This document shows positions 1-10,000 of a stretch of DNA of 38,291 nt, in pieces. The notes beneath the pieces are model-generated. The model saw only the letters and a program-made list of their open reading frames with translations. It was not told where the DNA came from and did not search any database. A program made the translations under genes and the position numbers. Within the stretch, counting starts at the first letter, position 1. Every line of letters starts with the position of its first letter. Origin of the DNA: Clostridiales bacterium (lineage in GTDB: Bacteria > Bacillota > Clostridia > Lachnospirales > Anaerotignaceae); the NCBI GenBank assembly GCA_018364635.1, contig JAGZLR010000019.1:1-38291 (forward strand), written 5' to 3'.

Positions 1-308
1 TAGGAGAGTTGTTGCGGGCTGGGGTGAGATGCTTTCAATATGAAAGAGGATTTATCCATGCCAAATCTATGGTAATTGACGGTACAGCTGCATCTGTAGG
101 ATCTGCTAATATGGATGTGAGAAGTTTTGCGTTGAATTTTGAGATCAATGGTTTTATTTATGATCATAAATTAGCAATGGAATTGGAAGACGATTTTTGT
201 GAGGATATGAAATATTGTGAAGAATTGACATTGGAATGGTATCAAAAACGTCCACTCGGTTTTCGGTTCCGTGAGGCTGTTTCCCGACTGATTTCGCCGA
301 TTCTTTGA
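1..308 (+). CDS. cls: Cardiolipin synthase, C-terminal part (5' end outside window)
   Basis: The frame is open from the left edge, so this is the tail of a gene that starts upstream. The visible part holds a phospholipase D-type HKD motif (H-A-K-S-M-V-I-D, followed by G-S-A-N-M-D), the second catalytic motif of the PLD superfamily. The surrounding wording and the end (RPLGFRFREAVSRLISPIL) match bacterial cardiolipin synthases, which condense two phosphatidylglycerols into cardiolipin and glycerol at the membrane. The N-terminal membrane helices and first HKD motif are not in the window. The gene ends 49 bases before the next start and may share its transcript. Another PLD-family phospholipid synthase is possible, but cls is by far the likeliest. 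Confidence 0.85.
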   Translation, partial: GELLRAGVRCFQYERGFIHAKSMVIDGTAASVGSANMDVRSFALNFEINGFIYDHKLAMELEDDFCEDMKYCEELTLEWYQKRPLGFRFREAVSRLISPIL

Positions 309-357
309 TGAATAGAGCAGTATGTAGATCAATAAAGAGTAAAGGAGAAAAGAAATA

Positions 358-1539
358 ATGGCAGAGTTAAGTTTAGCAAAACGTATGTCCAGATTAGGTT
401 CAGAATCCGCTTTTGCAGTACTAAAGCGGGCAACGGATCTGGAGAAGAAAGGAAAAGAAGTAATTCATTTGGAAATTGGGCAACCAGATTTTAAGACACC
501 ACGACATATTATTGATGCAGCATATCAAGCAATGTTAAATGGACATACTGGTTATACTACAACGCAGGGATATCTTGAAGCAAGAGAAGCGATTGCAAAA
601 TTTTATAGGGAAAAAAAGAAAATTGCAGCTAATGCAGATGAGGTTGTTATTGTTCCTGGAGGCAAGCCAATTATGTTTTATGTTATGCTTGCTCTTATTG
701 AGGAGGGAGACGAAGTTATTTGTCCAAATCCAGGATTTCCAATTTACGAATCTTGTATACGTTTTGCAGGCGGAATCCCAGTTCCTATGCCAATTCTACA
801 GGAGAATGAATTTAAAGTCGATATAGAGGGATTAAAGAAACTTCTGACAGACAGGACAAAACTGATTATCATAAATAGTCCTGCTAATCCAACTGGTGGT
901 GTATTAGATAAGGAAGATATCCTAAAAATAGCTGAAATTGTTCGTGAAACAAAAGCGTTTGTACTTAGTGATGAGTGCTATGACAGATTAATTTTTGATG
1001 GCAGTACTCCGTTTTCAATTGCTTCTATAGAGGATATGAAAGAAAGAACAATTGTCCTTGATGCTTTTTCAAAGACTTATGCCATGACAGGATGGAGACT
1101 GGGATTCGGTGTGATGAGCAGAAAAATGGCTGAGGCAGTGACGCTTTTAATGGTAAACTCTAATTCTTGTGCAGCAGCTTTTTCGCAAATTGCAGCAATT
1201 TCAGCGTTGGAAGGGCCTCAGGATTGTGTAGAACAAATGCGTATGGCATATAAAGAGCGTTTGGAATATATTGTTCCAGCATTAAATGAGATCGAAGGTA
1301 TTGAGTGTCTGATGCCTAGAGGTTCCTTTTACGCATTTCCTTGTATTCTTGGAACAGGGATGGATGATAAAACATTTGCTGATAGATTGTTAAATGAAGC
1401 GGGAGTTGCGGTTCTAGCAGGCAGTTCTTTTGGTGAATACGGTTCAGGGCATATTCGGATTTCGGCAGCCAATTCCTTGGAAAATTTGAAAAAAGCTGTG
1501 GTAAGGATAAAGCAATTTGTAATGGATAATAGAAAGTAA
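358..1539 (+). CDS. Class I/II aminotransferase (aspartate aminotransferase-like)
   Basis: 393 residues, the usual length for PLP fold-type I aminotransferases. The PLP lysine is K239 in A-F-S-K-T-Y-A-M-T-G-W-R. Other family marks are the N-P-T-G segment (SPANPTGG), the substrate-side S-D-E-C-Y-D and a C-terminal G-x-I-R-I-S arginine segment. The ATG follows AAAGGAGAAAAG at good spacing. The enzyme should move an amino group between an amino acid and a 2-oxo acid in the cytoplasm. The amino-acid substrate cannot be read from sequence; aspartate, alanine or aromatic acids are all possible. The acyl-ACP thioesterase starts 12 bases after the stop, so the two are probably co-transcribed, although no shared pathway is obvious. 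Confidence 0.88.
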   Translation: MAELSLAKRMSRLGSESAFAVLKRATDLEKKGKEVIHLEIGQPDFKTPRHIIDAAYQAMLNGHTGYTTTQGYLEAREAIAKFYREKKKIAANADEVVIVPGGKPIMFYVMLALIEEGDEVICPNPGFPIYESCIRFAGGIPVPMPILQENEFKVDIEGLKKLLTDRTKLIIINSPANPTGGVLDKEDILKIAEIVRETKAFVLSDECYDRLIFDGSTPFSIASIEDMKERTIVLDAFSKTYAMTGWRLGFGVMSRKMAEAVTLLMVNSNSCAAAFSQIAAISALEGPQDCVEQMRMAYKERLEYIVPALNEIEGIECLMPRGSFYAFPCILGTGMDDKTFADRLLNEAGVAVLAGSSFGEYGSGHIRISAANSLENLKKAVVRIKQFVMDNRK

Positions 1540-1551
1540 GAGGCGTTTAGA

Positions 1552-2310
1552 ATGGGAATGATGTTTACCGGAGAATACAAAGTATCCTACTATTCTGTAG
1601 ATACAAAACAGAGACTTAGGCCATCAGGGTTAGTTGCATATTTCCAGGATTTAGCAATTGATCATGCAGACTATTTGGGATATACAATTGATTGCCTGCA
1701 AAAGGAACATAAAGGTTGGGTTGTGACAAATTGGGATATTGTGATTGTAGATAGGATGCCAAAGTGTGGAGAAAAAATAAAGATTGATACTTGGAGTGGC
1801 GAGTGCAGAAGAATGATGGCCCAAAGATTTTTTGTTGTAAAAGATATGAATGGACATATTCTTTGTAAAGCAGCATCACGCTGGGTTTTTATGGATTTAA
1901 GACTGCGAATTCCGGCAGAGATCAGTGATGAAATGGGGCAGGCTTTTGTATATCATCATCCATCTCCCTTGGAAGGACGAAGATTTTTGATGCCTAAAGT
2001 GGAGGAGAATCAGCCTTATTCTTCTCGTAAAATTCAGGTGATGCGCAGCGAGACTGATACGAATGGACATGCAAATAATGTGAAATATATTGAATGGGCT
2101 ATGGATCAGGTACCAGATGATATTTATTACAATTACAAAATGATAGGACTGAAAGTGGCCTATAAAAAAGAATGTATGCGGGGAACTACAATAGATTCTA
2201 ATACATATATTGAAATAAGGGACGAGGAAACAGAAGTTATTTCGTGCTTCCGTGGACCAGAAGACATACTGTATGCTCAAGTAGTATCGTTATGGGTATC
2301 ACAATCTTGA
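1552..2310 (+). CDS. Acyl-ACP thioesterase (FatA/FatB-like, double hotdog)
   Basis: 252 residues, typical of bacterial acyl-ACP thioesterases, which release free fatty acids from acyl carrier protein. The N-terminal hotdog half contains YFQDLAIDHADYLGY and the KGWVVTNWDI strand. The second half holds the conserved D-T-N-G-H-A-N-N-V-K-Y-I-E-W block (residues 169-182), matching the Asn/His-containing active-site segment of plant Fat enzymes. Three in-frame ATGs (1552, 1558, 1561) are close together and the upstream site is weak (AGAGGC), so the start could be up to three codons later. It lies 12 bases behind the aminotransferase. Its last 34 bases overlap the end of the gene on the other strand. 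Confidence 0.85.
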   Translation: MGMMFTGEYKVSYYSVDTKQRLRPSGLVAYFQDLAIDHADYLGYTIDCLQKEHKGWVVTNWDIVIVDRMPKCGEKIKIDTWSGECRRMMAQRFFVVKDMNGHILCKAASRWVFMDLRLRIPAEISDEMGQAFVYHHPSPLEGRRFLMPKVEENQPYSSRKIQVMRSETDTNGHANNVKYIEWAMDQVPDDIYYNYKMIGLKVAYKKECMRGTTIDSNTYIEIRDEETEVISCFRGPEDILYAQVVSLWVSQS

Positions 2311-2909
2311 TGAGATAGGGCAATGATAAACTGACTTGGACAGTAGAATAACCAAATAAGAAAATGACTTATTGTAGAATCAAAGAGATTATATATAACA
2401 ACATTGATATCACAGATAGCAAATAAAATAAGGCCAACAAACATCATACAGCTGGGGATGTTAGGTGTTTTTAGAAGAGTACAGAATGCGGTTATGAGGT
2501 TTGTAGAAAATATCAAAACATAAATGATACAAAGTTTGATTAGGATTGGGAATTCTAAAAAGCTGAAAATTGAGGCGGCAAGCAATAAGATAAGGCTTGT
2601 TTGCCTTTTTTTGTTTATCTGGCTTAGAATGTAACAGCAGTGTACTAATATAAAAAGAAAAACAGCAAAGGAAAATTTTGTGGTAAATAACAAGAAATAA
2701 TCACATACAACTGTGATCCACTGTCCAGCAGTTTTCCAATGATTTTTTCCTATAGTAGATAAAACCGCACAGAAAATGATGCTGGCAAATTTGATAGTAT
2801 CAGCAAGAAAAAAATTTCTAGAAAAGTCCATAAAAATAAAAAATAAAAAAGACAAGATAATGGCAGAACAAGAGAATAAACGTATTAAAGATATATAAAA
2901 TTTCTGCAT
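2277..2909 (-). CDS. YhhN-like multi-pass membrane protein (lysoplasmalogenase family)
   Basis: 210 residues, almost all hydrophobic, with about eight predicted membrane segments. Landmarks fit the YhhN/TMEM86 family: an N-terminal IKFASII segment, C-D-Y-F-L-L-F after the third helix, F-I-L-V-H-C-C-Y-I-L, the late V-G-L-I-L-F-A-I-C-D block, and a final Y-C-P-S-Q-F-I-I-A-L-S helix. Characterised members hydrolyse lysoplasmalogens; plasmalogens do occur in many anaerobic Clostridia. I chose ATG at 2909; a TTG three bases earlier is also open. The nearest SD-like sequence is distant, so translation may be weak or coupled to malQ, which ends 32 bases upstream. The family call rests on motif pattern rather than strong identity. 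Confidence 0.65.
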   Translation of the reverse strand: MQKFYISLIRLFSCSAIILSFLFFIFMDFSRNFFLADTIKFASIIFCAVLSTIGKNHWKTAGQWITVVCDYFLLFTTKFSFAVFLFILVHCCYILSQINKKRQTSLILLLAASIFSFLEFPILIKLCIIYVLIFSTNLITAFCTLLKTPNIPSCMMFVGLILFAICDINVVIYNLFDSTISHFLIWLFYCPSQFIIALSHQDCDTHNDTT

Positions 2910-2941
2910 CAAGTATTCTCACATCCTGCCATCTTTATATG

Positions 2942-4513
2942 TTATCGTTTGAAAATTCGGTTGATATAGCTTAAATATCGGGCTATTTCTTCTGTCAGCA
3001 TTTCAGGATGAAATCTCCACTGCCAGTTGCCGGAAGCTGTGCCAGGAAGATTCATACGAGCAGAGGATGGTAACGACATAGCATCCTGAAGGGGAAAAAT
3101 TGCAAACTGTGCTGTAGAAGAGACTGCTAAACGAATGAGATCTCTGGAAATACAGGAACCATCCACATTCATATACCGTCGAACATAATCTCGTTCTGCT
3201 TCAGAGGCGTTTTCATACCAGCCTAAAGAGGTATTATTATCATGAGTACCAGTATAAACGACAGAGTTTTTGTCAAAGTTATGAGGAAGATAGTCATTGT
3301 TCTCAGAATCATCAAAAGCAAATTGGAGAACTTTCATACCTGGAAGTCCAAGGTCATCGCGGAGTGAACGTACTGCATCGGTGATTATCCCCAAGTCTTC
3401 AGCTATCAACGGAAGTTCTCCTAAGTGATTTTTTATAGCGGTAAATAACTTTTTCCCTGGTCCCTTTTTCCATGTACCTCTTGTAGCATCCGGATCCCCA
3501 AAAGGAATTTCCCAATAACTCTCAAATCCGCGGAAATGATCGATCCGCAGAATGTCGCTGATTTCAAGAGCCTTACAAATTCTCTGAATCCACCAGCAGT
3601 ATCCATCTTTCTCGTGGTTTTTCCACAGATATAGAGGATTTCCCCAAAGTTGTCCTGTGGCGCTAAAATAGTCAGGAGGAACACCAGCAACAGATGTTGG
3701 GTATCCATTAGAATCTAAAGAGAAAAGAGTTGGGTTTGCCCAGACATCTGCACTATCATAGGATATAAAAATCGGCAGATCCCCAATAATTTGAATATGT
3801 TTATCATTTGCGTATTTTTTTAATTTATGCCATTCATAAAAAAACTCGTATTGCAAAAACTTATGATATTGAATATCTTTTGCTAGGAGTTTTTCATAGC
3901 CTTTTAAGGCATATTGTTGGTGACTGGCAATTGCTTTTGGCCATGTAGACCAGACTGCACCATAGAAATAATCAATCCATTGATTCTCTGTTAAAAGACT
4001 ATCTAATGGGTACATCTGTTGGACATCTAGAAGAGGTGTATTTTTTCTTTGTGTAATAAAGTATTGCTTTAAAGCGGAGAATAAAGCAAAATCATCCAGC
4101 CAGCTTGCATTTGCGTTACAAAACTGATAGAAGGATTCGCAGTTATCCTTTTGAAGAAAATTTCTGTATGCCTTTTGAAATAAAGAGTCTTTATATAGTT
4201 TAACTTTCCCATATTCTACTTTTGTATCAGAAAAAGGTGGTTTTTCATCGAAATCGGTCTGTGACAATAAGCCTTTTTCATATAAAATTTCTGGACTAAT
4301 GAAAAGTGTATTGCCTGCGAATGTGGAGAAGCATTGATATGGTGAATCTCCTGCACTGGTAGGGCCAAGGGGCAGTGTCTGCCATAGTTTTTGTCCAGAA
4401 GATACTAAAAAATCTACGAATTGATAGGCTGATGGGCCAAAATCTCCGATACCATACGGGGATGGTAAACTCGTTGGATGAAGTAATATGCCGCTAGCAC
4501 GCTGTTTTTTCAT
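2942..4513 (-). CDS. malQ: 4-alpha-glucanotransferase (amylomaltase, GH77)
   Basis: 523 residues, standard for bacterial MalQ. It transfers alpha-1,4-glucan segments between maltodextrins in the cytoplasm, for maltodextrin or glycogen use. The N-terminus (ASGILLHPTSLPSPYGIGDFG) is diagnostic. The three GH77 catalytic regions are visible: the nucleophile Asp in L-R-I-D-H-F-R-G near residue 325, the acid/base Glu in I-A-E-D-L-G near 373, and the third Asp in Y-T-G-T-H-D-N-N-T. The ATG is preceded by GGAGGG at correct spacing. A TATAAT is present on the minus strand at 4548-4553, without a clear -35. No other glycogen or maltose gene is next to it. Confidence 0.95.
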   Translation of the reverse strand: MKKQRASGILLHPTSLPSPYGIGDFGPSAYQFVDFLVSSGQKLWQTLPLGPTSAGDSPYQCFSTFAGNTLFISPEILYEKGLLSQTDFDEKPPFSDTKVEYGKVKLYKDSLFQKAYRNFLQKDNCESFYQFCNANASWLDDFALFSALKQYFITQRKNTPLLDVQQMYPLDSLLTENQWIDYFYGAVWSTWPKAIASHQQYALKGYEKLLAKDIQYHKFLQYEFFYEWHKLKKYANDKHIQIIGDLPIFISYDSADVWANPTLFSLDSNGYPTSVAGVPPDYFSATGQLWGNPLYLWKNHEKDGYCWWIQRICKALEISDILRIDHFRGFESYWEIPFGDPDATRGTWKKGPGKKLFTAIKNHLGELPLIAEDLGIITDAVRSLRDDLGLPGMKVLQFAFDDSENNDYLPHNFDKNSVVYTGTHDNNTSLGWYENASEAERDYVRRYMNVDGSCISRDLIRLAVSSTAQFAIFPLQDAMSLPSSARMNLPGTASGNWQWRFHPEMLTEEIARYLSYINRIFKR

Positions 4514-4681
4514 TATATTCCCTCCGAATCTTTCCTTCTATGTCCCCATTATATAAGATTTAGTTGGAAATTTCTATTAAAAAATTCCGCTTGATTTACC
4601 AATGTTTCAAAGGGATGAATAGGAGAAAAGAGCTAACAATAATAGAGCAGAAATTATTTTGTAGACAGGAGGAGTTTTTCA

Positions 4682-5068
4682 ATGAAAAAGGTAACTTTTG
4701 CAGCGGCGGCAGCAATTTTGCTGCTCACAGGATGTTCGTCTTCTGGAGAAGAGATTTCCAATAACTTAGGTAATGGGCTAGATGGGTATTATGATGGTTA
4801 TACCACGAATACAAATGGCTATGAATCAGGGTATTATAGTTATGAAAATATGCCTAACTATGGTTACGGTTCTGGTTATCGTTATGACACTGGAATTGAT
4901 ACAGGCTATGGTGCCTATAATTATGGCAGTGACACCCCAATTAATTATTACAGCGGTGACGTGGCTTCTAATGGTACAATGTACAACAGTGGATGGGCAA
5001 CAGATGGATACCGTGGTGATGGTCTAGAGATTCCTTACAGCAGTACAGATGCAGCAGCTAACTATTAA
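4682..5068 (+). CDS. Tyr/Gly/Asn-rich lipoprotein, function unknown
   Basis: 128 residues. The N-terminus is a lipoprotein signal: MKK, a hydrophobic core, then the lipobox L-T-G-C with Cys at residue 18, so the protein should be lipid-anchored outside the membrane. The rest is low complexity, dominated by Tyr, Gly, Asn, Ser, Asp and Thr, with many repeated GY, YGYGSGY and YDTGYGAYNYG-like units and no recognisable domain. AGGAGG precedes the ATG. It is a single-gene unit ending at the terminator just downstream. I do not recognise a family. Tyr/Gly-rich secreted proteins in spore formers are sometimes spore coat or cell-surface components, but that is only an analogy here. Confidence 0.8.
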   Translation: MKKVTFAAAAAILLLTGCSSSGEEISNNLGNGLDGYYDGYTTNTNGYESGYYSYENMPNYGYGSGYRYDTGIDTGYGAYNYGSDTPINYYSGDVASNGTMYNSGWATDGYRGDGLEIPYSSTDAAANY

Positions 5069-5084
5069 TTATAATGCTGAATAG

Positions 5085-5118
5085 AAAAAACGAGCATTTA
5101 TTTCATGCTCGTTTTTTT
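5085..5118. terminator. Bidirectional rho-independent terminator
   Basis: A perfect 13-bp stem, AAAAAACGAGCAT (5085-5097) and ATGCTCGTTTTTT (5105-5117), with a 7-base loop. A-runs and T-runs flank the GAGCAT core on both sides, so it can stop the lipoprotein transcript (plus) and the pncB transcript (minus). Confidence 0.9.
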
Positions 5119-5132
5119 ATTTGAAAAGATAA

Positions 5133-6587
5133 TTATTTCATGCTCATCTGCTTAATCAACGATTGTTTTAAGTCATAGAGCTGATCTGATAAATCTACTG
5201 GTACAATTTCAGGGTTTTCCAATCGTTTATGTTCATCCCATAATGTATTCAATTCTTGTTTACAATATTTTTGGATCTCCATAACAGAAGGAGATTGGTA
5301 AACACATTGCCCTTTTTCAAATACTGGAACTAATAAGTCACGGACAATAAAGCTTCCAGGATCTAGACACATTTTTTTCCAAGTATAAGATTCATGGGAA
5401 AGGGTTAATACCTGAGATTCGTCGATGACTTCGTTGTCCAGGCAGATCAAATCAGCTTTGATTTTACCTGTGGATTTATCATAAATACGGTAAACCTTTT
5501 TTATGCCTGGATTTGTGACTTTTCCAGCATTGTTGGAAAGCTTTATTTTGGGATGGAAATGGGTTCCATCATCACTTTCCGCGGCCAGTTTATAAACTCC
5601 ACCGAAAGAAGGGCATCCGTCAGATGTGATAAGTTTTGTACCGACACCCCAAAGGGATATTTTGGCACCTTGAAGTTTTAGACTAGTAATTAAAGATTCA
5701 TCTAAGTCGCTAGAAGCACTGATAATAGCGTCTGTAAAACCAGCATCATCTAACATTTTTCTTGCTTTTTTAGACAAATAGGCAAGATCCCCGCTGTCAA
5801 GACGAATACCATAGCCTTTGAACAAAAGACCTGCTTTTTTTAATTCACGAAATACTTGAATAGCATTTGGTACACCGGATTTTAGCGTATCATAGGTATC
5901 TACTAATAAAATACAGGCATTCGGGAAAAACTTAGCATAAGCACGAAATGCTTCAAGCTCGGATGGAAAGCTCATAACCCAGCTATGGGCATGAGTTCCT
6001 TTGACTGGTACATCAAATAATTTTCCTGTCAGCACATTGCTAGTTGCAACGCAACCACCAATGACAGCTGCTCGTGCACCTAATGTTCCAGCATCTGTGC
6101 CCTGAGCACGGCGCAGACCAAATTCTAAAACGGCATCGCCATTGGCTGCCCATACTACGCGTTCTGCTTTTGTAGCGATCAATGATTGATGATTAATGAT
6201 GGCAAGGAGAGCTGTTTCTATCAGTTGAGCTTCCATAATCGGTGCTTTTACTCTTACAAGGGGTTCGGAGGGAAAAACAACTGTACCTTCTGGTACAGCA
6301 TAAATTTCACCTGAGAAGTGGAAGTTTCTAAGATAGTCAATAAACTCTGGTGTAAATGTGTTTAGGCTTTCCAAATAGTGAATGGAATCTTCTGGAAAAG
6401 ATAAATTCTTTATATATTCTATTGCTTGTTCTAAACCGGCGGAGATAGCAAATCCATTGCCACATGGATTTTCTCTGTAAAACAGATCAAATACAACTGT
6501 TTTGTTGCTGGTTTTGGTAGAAAAGTATCCCTGCATCATTGTCAGCTCATAAAAGTCTGTGATGAGAGACATATCGCTGATTTTCAT
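5133..6587 (-). CDS. pncB: Nicotinate phosphoribosyltransferase
   Basis: 484 residues from the chosen start. It makes nicotinate mononucleotide from nicotinate and PRPP (with ATP) in the Preiss-Handler NAD salvage route. Signature segments are the N-terminal LITDFYELTMMQGYF, the G-L-R-R-A-Q-G-T-D-A-G region, K-G-T-H-A-H-S-W-V-M-S-F and the phosphate-binding R-L-D-S-G-D. The frame stays open 72 bases further upstream, but the ATG at 6587 follows AAAGGAGC at good spacing and matches where family members begin, so the longer form is unlikely. It appears monocistronic; it converges on the lipoprotein gene and diverges from ileS. Confidence 0.95.
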   Translation of the reverse strand: MKISDMSLITDFYELTMMQGYFSTKTSNKTVVFDLFYRENPCGNGFAISAGLEQAIEYIKNLSFPEDSIHYLESLNTFTPEFIDYLRNFHFSGEIYAVPEGTVVFPSEPLVRVKAPIMEAQLIETALLAIINHQSLIATKAERVVWAANGDAVLEFGLRRAQGTDAGTLGARAAVIGGCVATSNVLTGKLFDVPVKGTHAHSWVMSFPSELEAFRAYAKFFPNACILLVDTYDTLKSGVPNAIQVFRELKKAGLLFKGYGIRLDSGDLAYLSKKARKMLDDAGFTDAIISASSDLDESLITSLKLQGAKISLWGVGTKLITSDGCPSFGGVYKLAAESDDGTHFHPKIKLSNNAGKVTNPGIKKVYRIYDKSTGKIKADLICLDNEVIDESQVLTLSHESYTWKKMCLDPGSFIVRDLLVPVFEKGQCVYQSPSVMEIQKYCKQELNTLWDEHKRLENPEIVPVDLSDQLYDLKQSLIKQMSMK

Positions 6588-6696
6588 TCCTGTAGCTCCT
6601 TTGCTTTCCGTATTTTTTGCTATACATTTATGTATTCTACTGGTTATGATTATACACATTTTTTCAATTAATACAATTTATTTTTTCATAAACGAC

Positions 6697-6725
6697 TTTA
6701 CAAAAAAAGAAAGGCAATGTATAAT
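6697..6725 (+). promoter_or_regulatory. Sigma-A promoter of the ileS leader
   Basis: TTTACA at 6697-6702 and a perfect TATAAT at 6720-6725, separated by exactly 17 bases. This places the transcript start near 6732, at the beginning of the T-box leader. Confidence 0.85.
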
Positions 6726-6731
6726 CTATCA

Positions 6732-6985
6732 TTAAGAAAATAAGATAAACATGTAGATAGGGACAGTATGTCTATAAGAAATCTCCAGAGAACGGGGGAA
6801 TGGTGAAATCTCCGTGAAAGTAGGATAGGCTGAAAATCACCCTGGAATGGCCAAGTAAAAAGCAATTGCTTTAGCTTTGGACGCGTTGTCTGCGTAAAAG
6901 GACTATATGAGAGAGGACCTTTTTAGGTCAATTCAGGTGGTACCGCGAGCCCTTCGTCCTGTAGATGATGGGCTCTTATTTTTTA
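6732..6985 (+). promoter_or_regulatory. T-box riboswitch leader (isoleucine) with intrinsic terminator
   Basis: The classic T-box sequence AGGTGGTACCGCG is at 6935-6947. It overlaps a competing terminator: GAGCCC (6947-6952) pairs with GGGCTC (6970-6975), followed by TTATTTTTTAT. An AGAGAAC-type element and a long Stem I region precede it (about 6740-6870). Uncharged tRNA pairing with the specifier codon and with the T-box bulge should favour the antiterminator, allowing ileS transcription when isoleucyl-tRNA is scarce. The likely specifier is ATC (Ile) at 6836-6838 in TGAAAATCAC. The codon assignment is inferred from sequence and the downstream gene, without a full fold. Confidence 0.93.
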
Positions 6986-7014
6986 TCGGAAAATTTTTTA
7001 GGGAGGAACAGACA

Positions 7015-10000
7015 ATGTACGATAAAGTGACAACAAATCTCAATTTTGTCGAGAGAGAAAAAAAAGTCGAGAAATTTTGGGCTGACAATCACATTTTTGA
7101 AAAGAGCATTGAAAGTAGAAAAAATGGAGATACCTATACATTTTATGATGGTCCTCCAACAGCAAATGGTAAGCCACATATTGGTCATGTCCTGACAAGG
7201 GTAATTAAGGATATGATTCCACGATATAAGACAATGAAAGGGTATATGGTACCAAGAAAAGCTGGTTGGGATACCCATGGACTTCCTGTAGAGCTGGAAG
7301 TGGAAAAAATATTAGGTTTGGATGGAAAGGAACAGATTGAAAAATACGGTTTGGAGCCTTTCATCAAAAAATGCAGAGAAAGTGTTTGGAAATATAAAGG
7401 GATGTGGGAAGACTTTTCCTCTACCGTTGGCTTTTGGGCAGATATGGAACATCCTTATGTTACCTATGAGAATAATTTCATAGAGTCTGAATGGTGGGCT
7501 TTAAAAACAATTTGGGAAAAAGGATTGCTTTACAAAGGCTACAAAATTGTACCTTATTGCCCTAGATGTGGAACACCTCTATCTAGCCATGAGGTAGCAC
7601 AAGGTTATAAGGATGTGAAGGAAAGATCCGCTATTGCTAAATTCCCTGTCAAAGGCGAAGAAAATACTTTCTTTCTGGCATGGACAACAACTCCATGGAC
7701 TTTGCCATCAAATGTGGGACTGTGTGTGAATGCGAATGAAAGCTATGTAAAAGTGCAGAAGGATGGAAACCTTTATTATTTAGCTCAGGAATTATGTGAA
7801 TCTGTATTAAAAGAAGACTATACAATTCTTGAGAGTATGAAGGGGAAGGATTTAGAGTTTAAGGAATATGTTCCGTTATATGAACATGTATTTAAAAATG
7901 AGAAAGCATATTTTGTTGTGTGCGACGACTATGTTACGCTGACAGATGGTACTGGTATTGTTCATATTGCACCTGCGTTTGGTGAGGATGACTCACGCGT
8001 TGGAAGAAAATACGGATTGCCGTTTTTACAGTTAGTAGATGCAAAAGGTGAGATGACGGAAGACACTATTTGCCCTCACACCTTCTGCAAAAAAGCAGAT
8101 CCAATTATTTTAAAGGATTTAAAAGAACGGGGACTGCTATTTGCAGCGCCAAATTTTGAACATGCTTATCCGCACTGTTGGAGATGTGATACACCACTGA
8201 TTTACTATGCAAGGGATACATGGTTTGTCAAAATGACTGCTGTAAAAGAGGATTTGATCCGCAACAATAATTCTGTCAATTGGATTCCTGAAAGCATTGG
8301 AAAAGGTAGATTTGGCGATTGGCTGGAGAATGTTCAGGACTGGGGAATCAGCCGAAACAGATATTGGGGGACACCTTTAAATATTTGGGAGTGTGAATGC
8401 GGTCACAAACATGCTGTGGGAAGTATTGAGGAATTAAAGCAAATGAGCGATAATTGTCCGGATGATATTGAACTTCATCGTCCATATATTGACGCTGTAA
8501 CCATCAAATGTCCGAAGTGTGGAAAACAAATGCATCGTGTACCAGAGGTTATTGATTGTTGGTTTGACTCAGGGTCTATGCCGTTTGCTCAGCACCACTA
8601 TCCATTTGAAAATAAAGAAGTGTTTGAAGAACAATTCCCAGCAGATTTTATCTCTGAGGCGGTAGATCAAACAAGAGGTTGGTTTTATTCTCTTTTGGCA
8701 ATTTCTACCCTTCTATTTAACAAAGCGCCATATAAGAATGTTATCGTTTTAGGTCATGTACAAGATGAGAACGGTCAAAAGATGTCTAAATCAAAAGGAA
8801 ATGCGGTAGATCCTTTTGAGGCATTGGAGAAATTTGGTGCGGATTCCATTCGATGGTATTTTTATATCAATAGTGCGCCATGGCTGCCAAATAGATTCCA
8901 TGATAAATACGTAACAGAGGGACAAAGGAAGTTTTTGGGTACCCTTTGGAATACTTACGCATTTTTTGTTCTTTATGCAAACATTGATGAGTTCGATGCG
9001 ACAAAATATAAACTGGAATATGAAAAGTTGTCAGTTATGGACCAATGGCTGCTGTCTAGCCTCAATTCTACAGTGAAGGCCGTAGATCAATACTTGGGTA
9101 GCTATAAAATTCCAGAAGCTGCAAAGGCATTACAGGATTTTGTGGATGATATGAGTAACTGGTATGTGAGACGCGGCAGAGAACGGTATTGGGCAAAAGG
9201 AATGGAGCAGGATAAGATCAATGCATATATGACTCTTTATACAGCTCTTGTTACAATTTGTAAAGCAGCTGCGCCGATGATTCCTTTTATGACAGAAGAT
9301 ATTTATCAGAATTTGGTCAGAAGTGTGGATCAAACTGCTCCAGAAAGTATTCATCTTTGTAAGTTCCCAGAAGCTGAGGAAGCATATATCAATAAAGGTC
9401 TGGAAAAAGATATGGATATGGTGTTAAAAATTGTTGTGGAAGGCAGGGCGGCACGAAACACAGCAAATATTAAGAACCGTCAGCCAATCGGTAAGATGTA
9501 TGTTAAATCAGAAAATGCATTGCCGCAGATATATGTTGATATTATTGCAGATGAATTAAACATGAAACAGGTTGTGTTTACAGAGGATGTGGAAGCGTTT
9601 ACAACATATAGATTTAAGCCTCAGCTTCGCACTTGCGGAAAGAAATTTGGCAAGTTAGTGCCAAAGTTAGGTGCTGCATTAGCAGAGGTAGATGGAACAA
9701 AATTTATGGAAGCGTTGAAAAAAGATGGTAAAGCCCAACTGACTGTGGATGGAGAGATTTTAGAGCTTGAGATGGAGGATGTTCTATTTGAGGCTGTACA
9801 AAAAGAAGGTTTTGTTACAGAAAGTTATGGCGATGTGACAGTTGTACTTGATACAACTTTGACACCAGAATTGTTGGAGGAAGGTTTTGTCCGTGAAATT
9901 ATCAGTAAAATTCAGACAATGAGAAAAGAAGCTGGATTTGAAGTATTGGATCGGATCAATGTTTATTATAAAGACAATGCTGTGATTGCGGATATTATGC

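Noticed and set aside
1897..2280. 127-residue minus-strand open frame under the thioesterase
   Set aside because: Complementary-strand shadow of a well-supported gene; composition has no protein-like features.
4564..4764. 66-residue open frame upstream of and overlapping the lipoprotein
   Set aside because: No binding site at its start. The lipoprotein frame has AGGAGG, a signal peptide and a lipobox.
6588..6659. Longer start for the nicotinate phosphoribosyltransferase
   Set aside because: The extra 24 residues resemble no family member, and AAAGGAGC sits before the internal ATG at 6587.
6907..7014. N-terminal extension of the ileS frame upstream of 7015
   Set aside because: It runs through the T-box sequence and terminator, lacks a binding site, and homologues begin at MYDK after GGGAGG.
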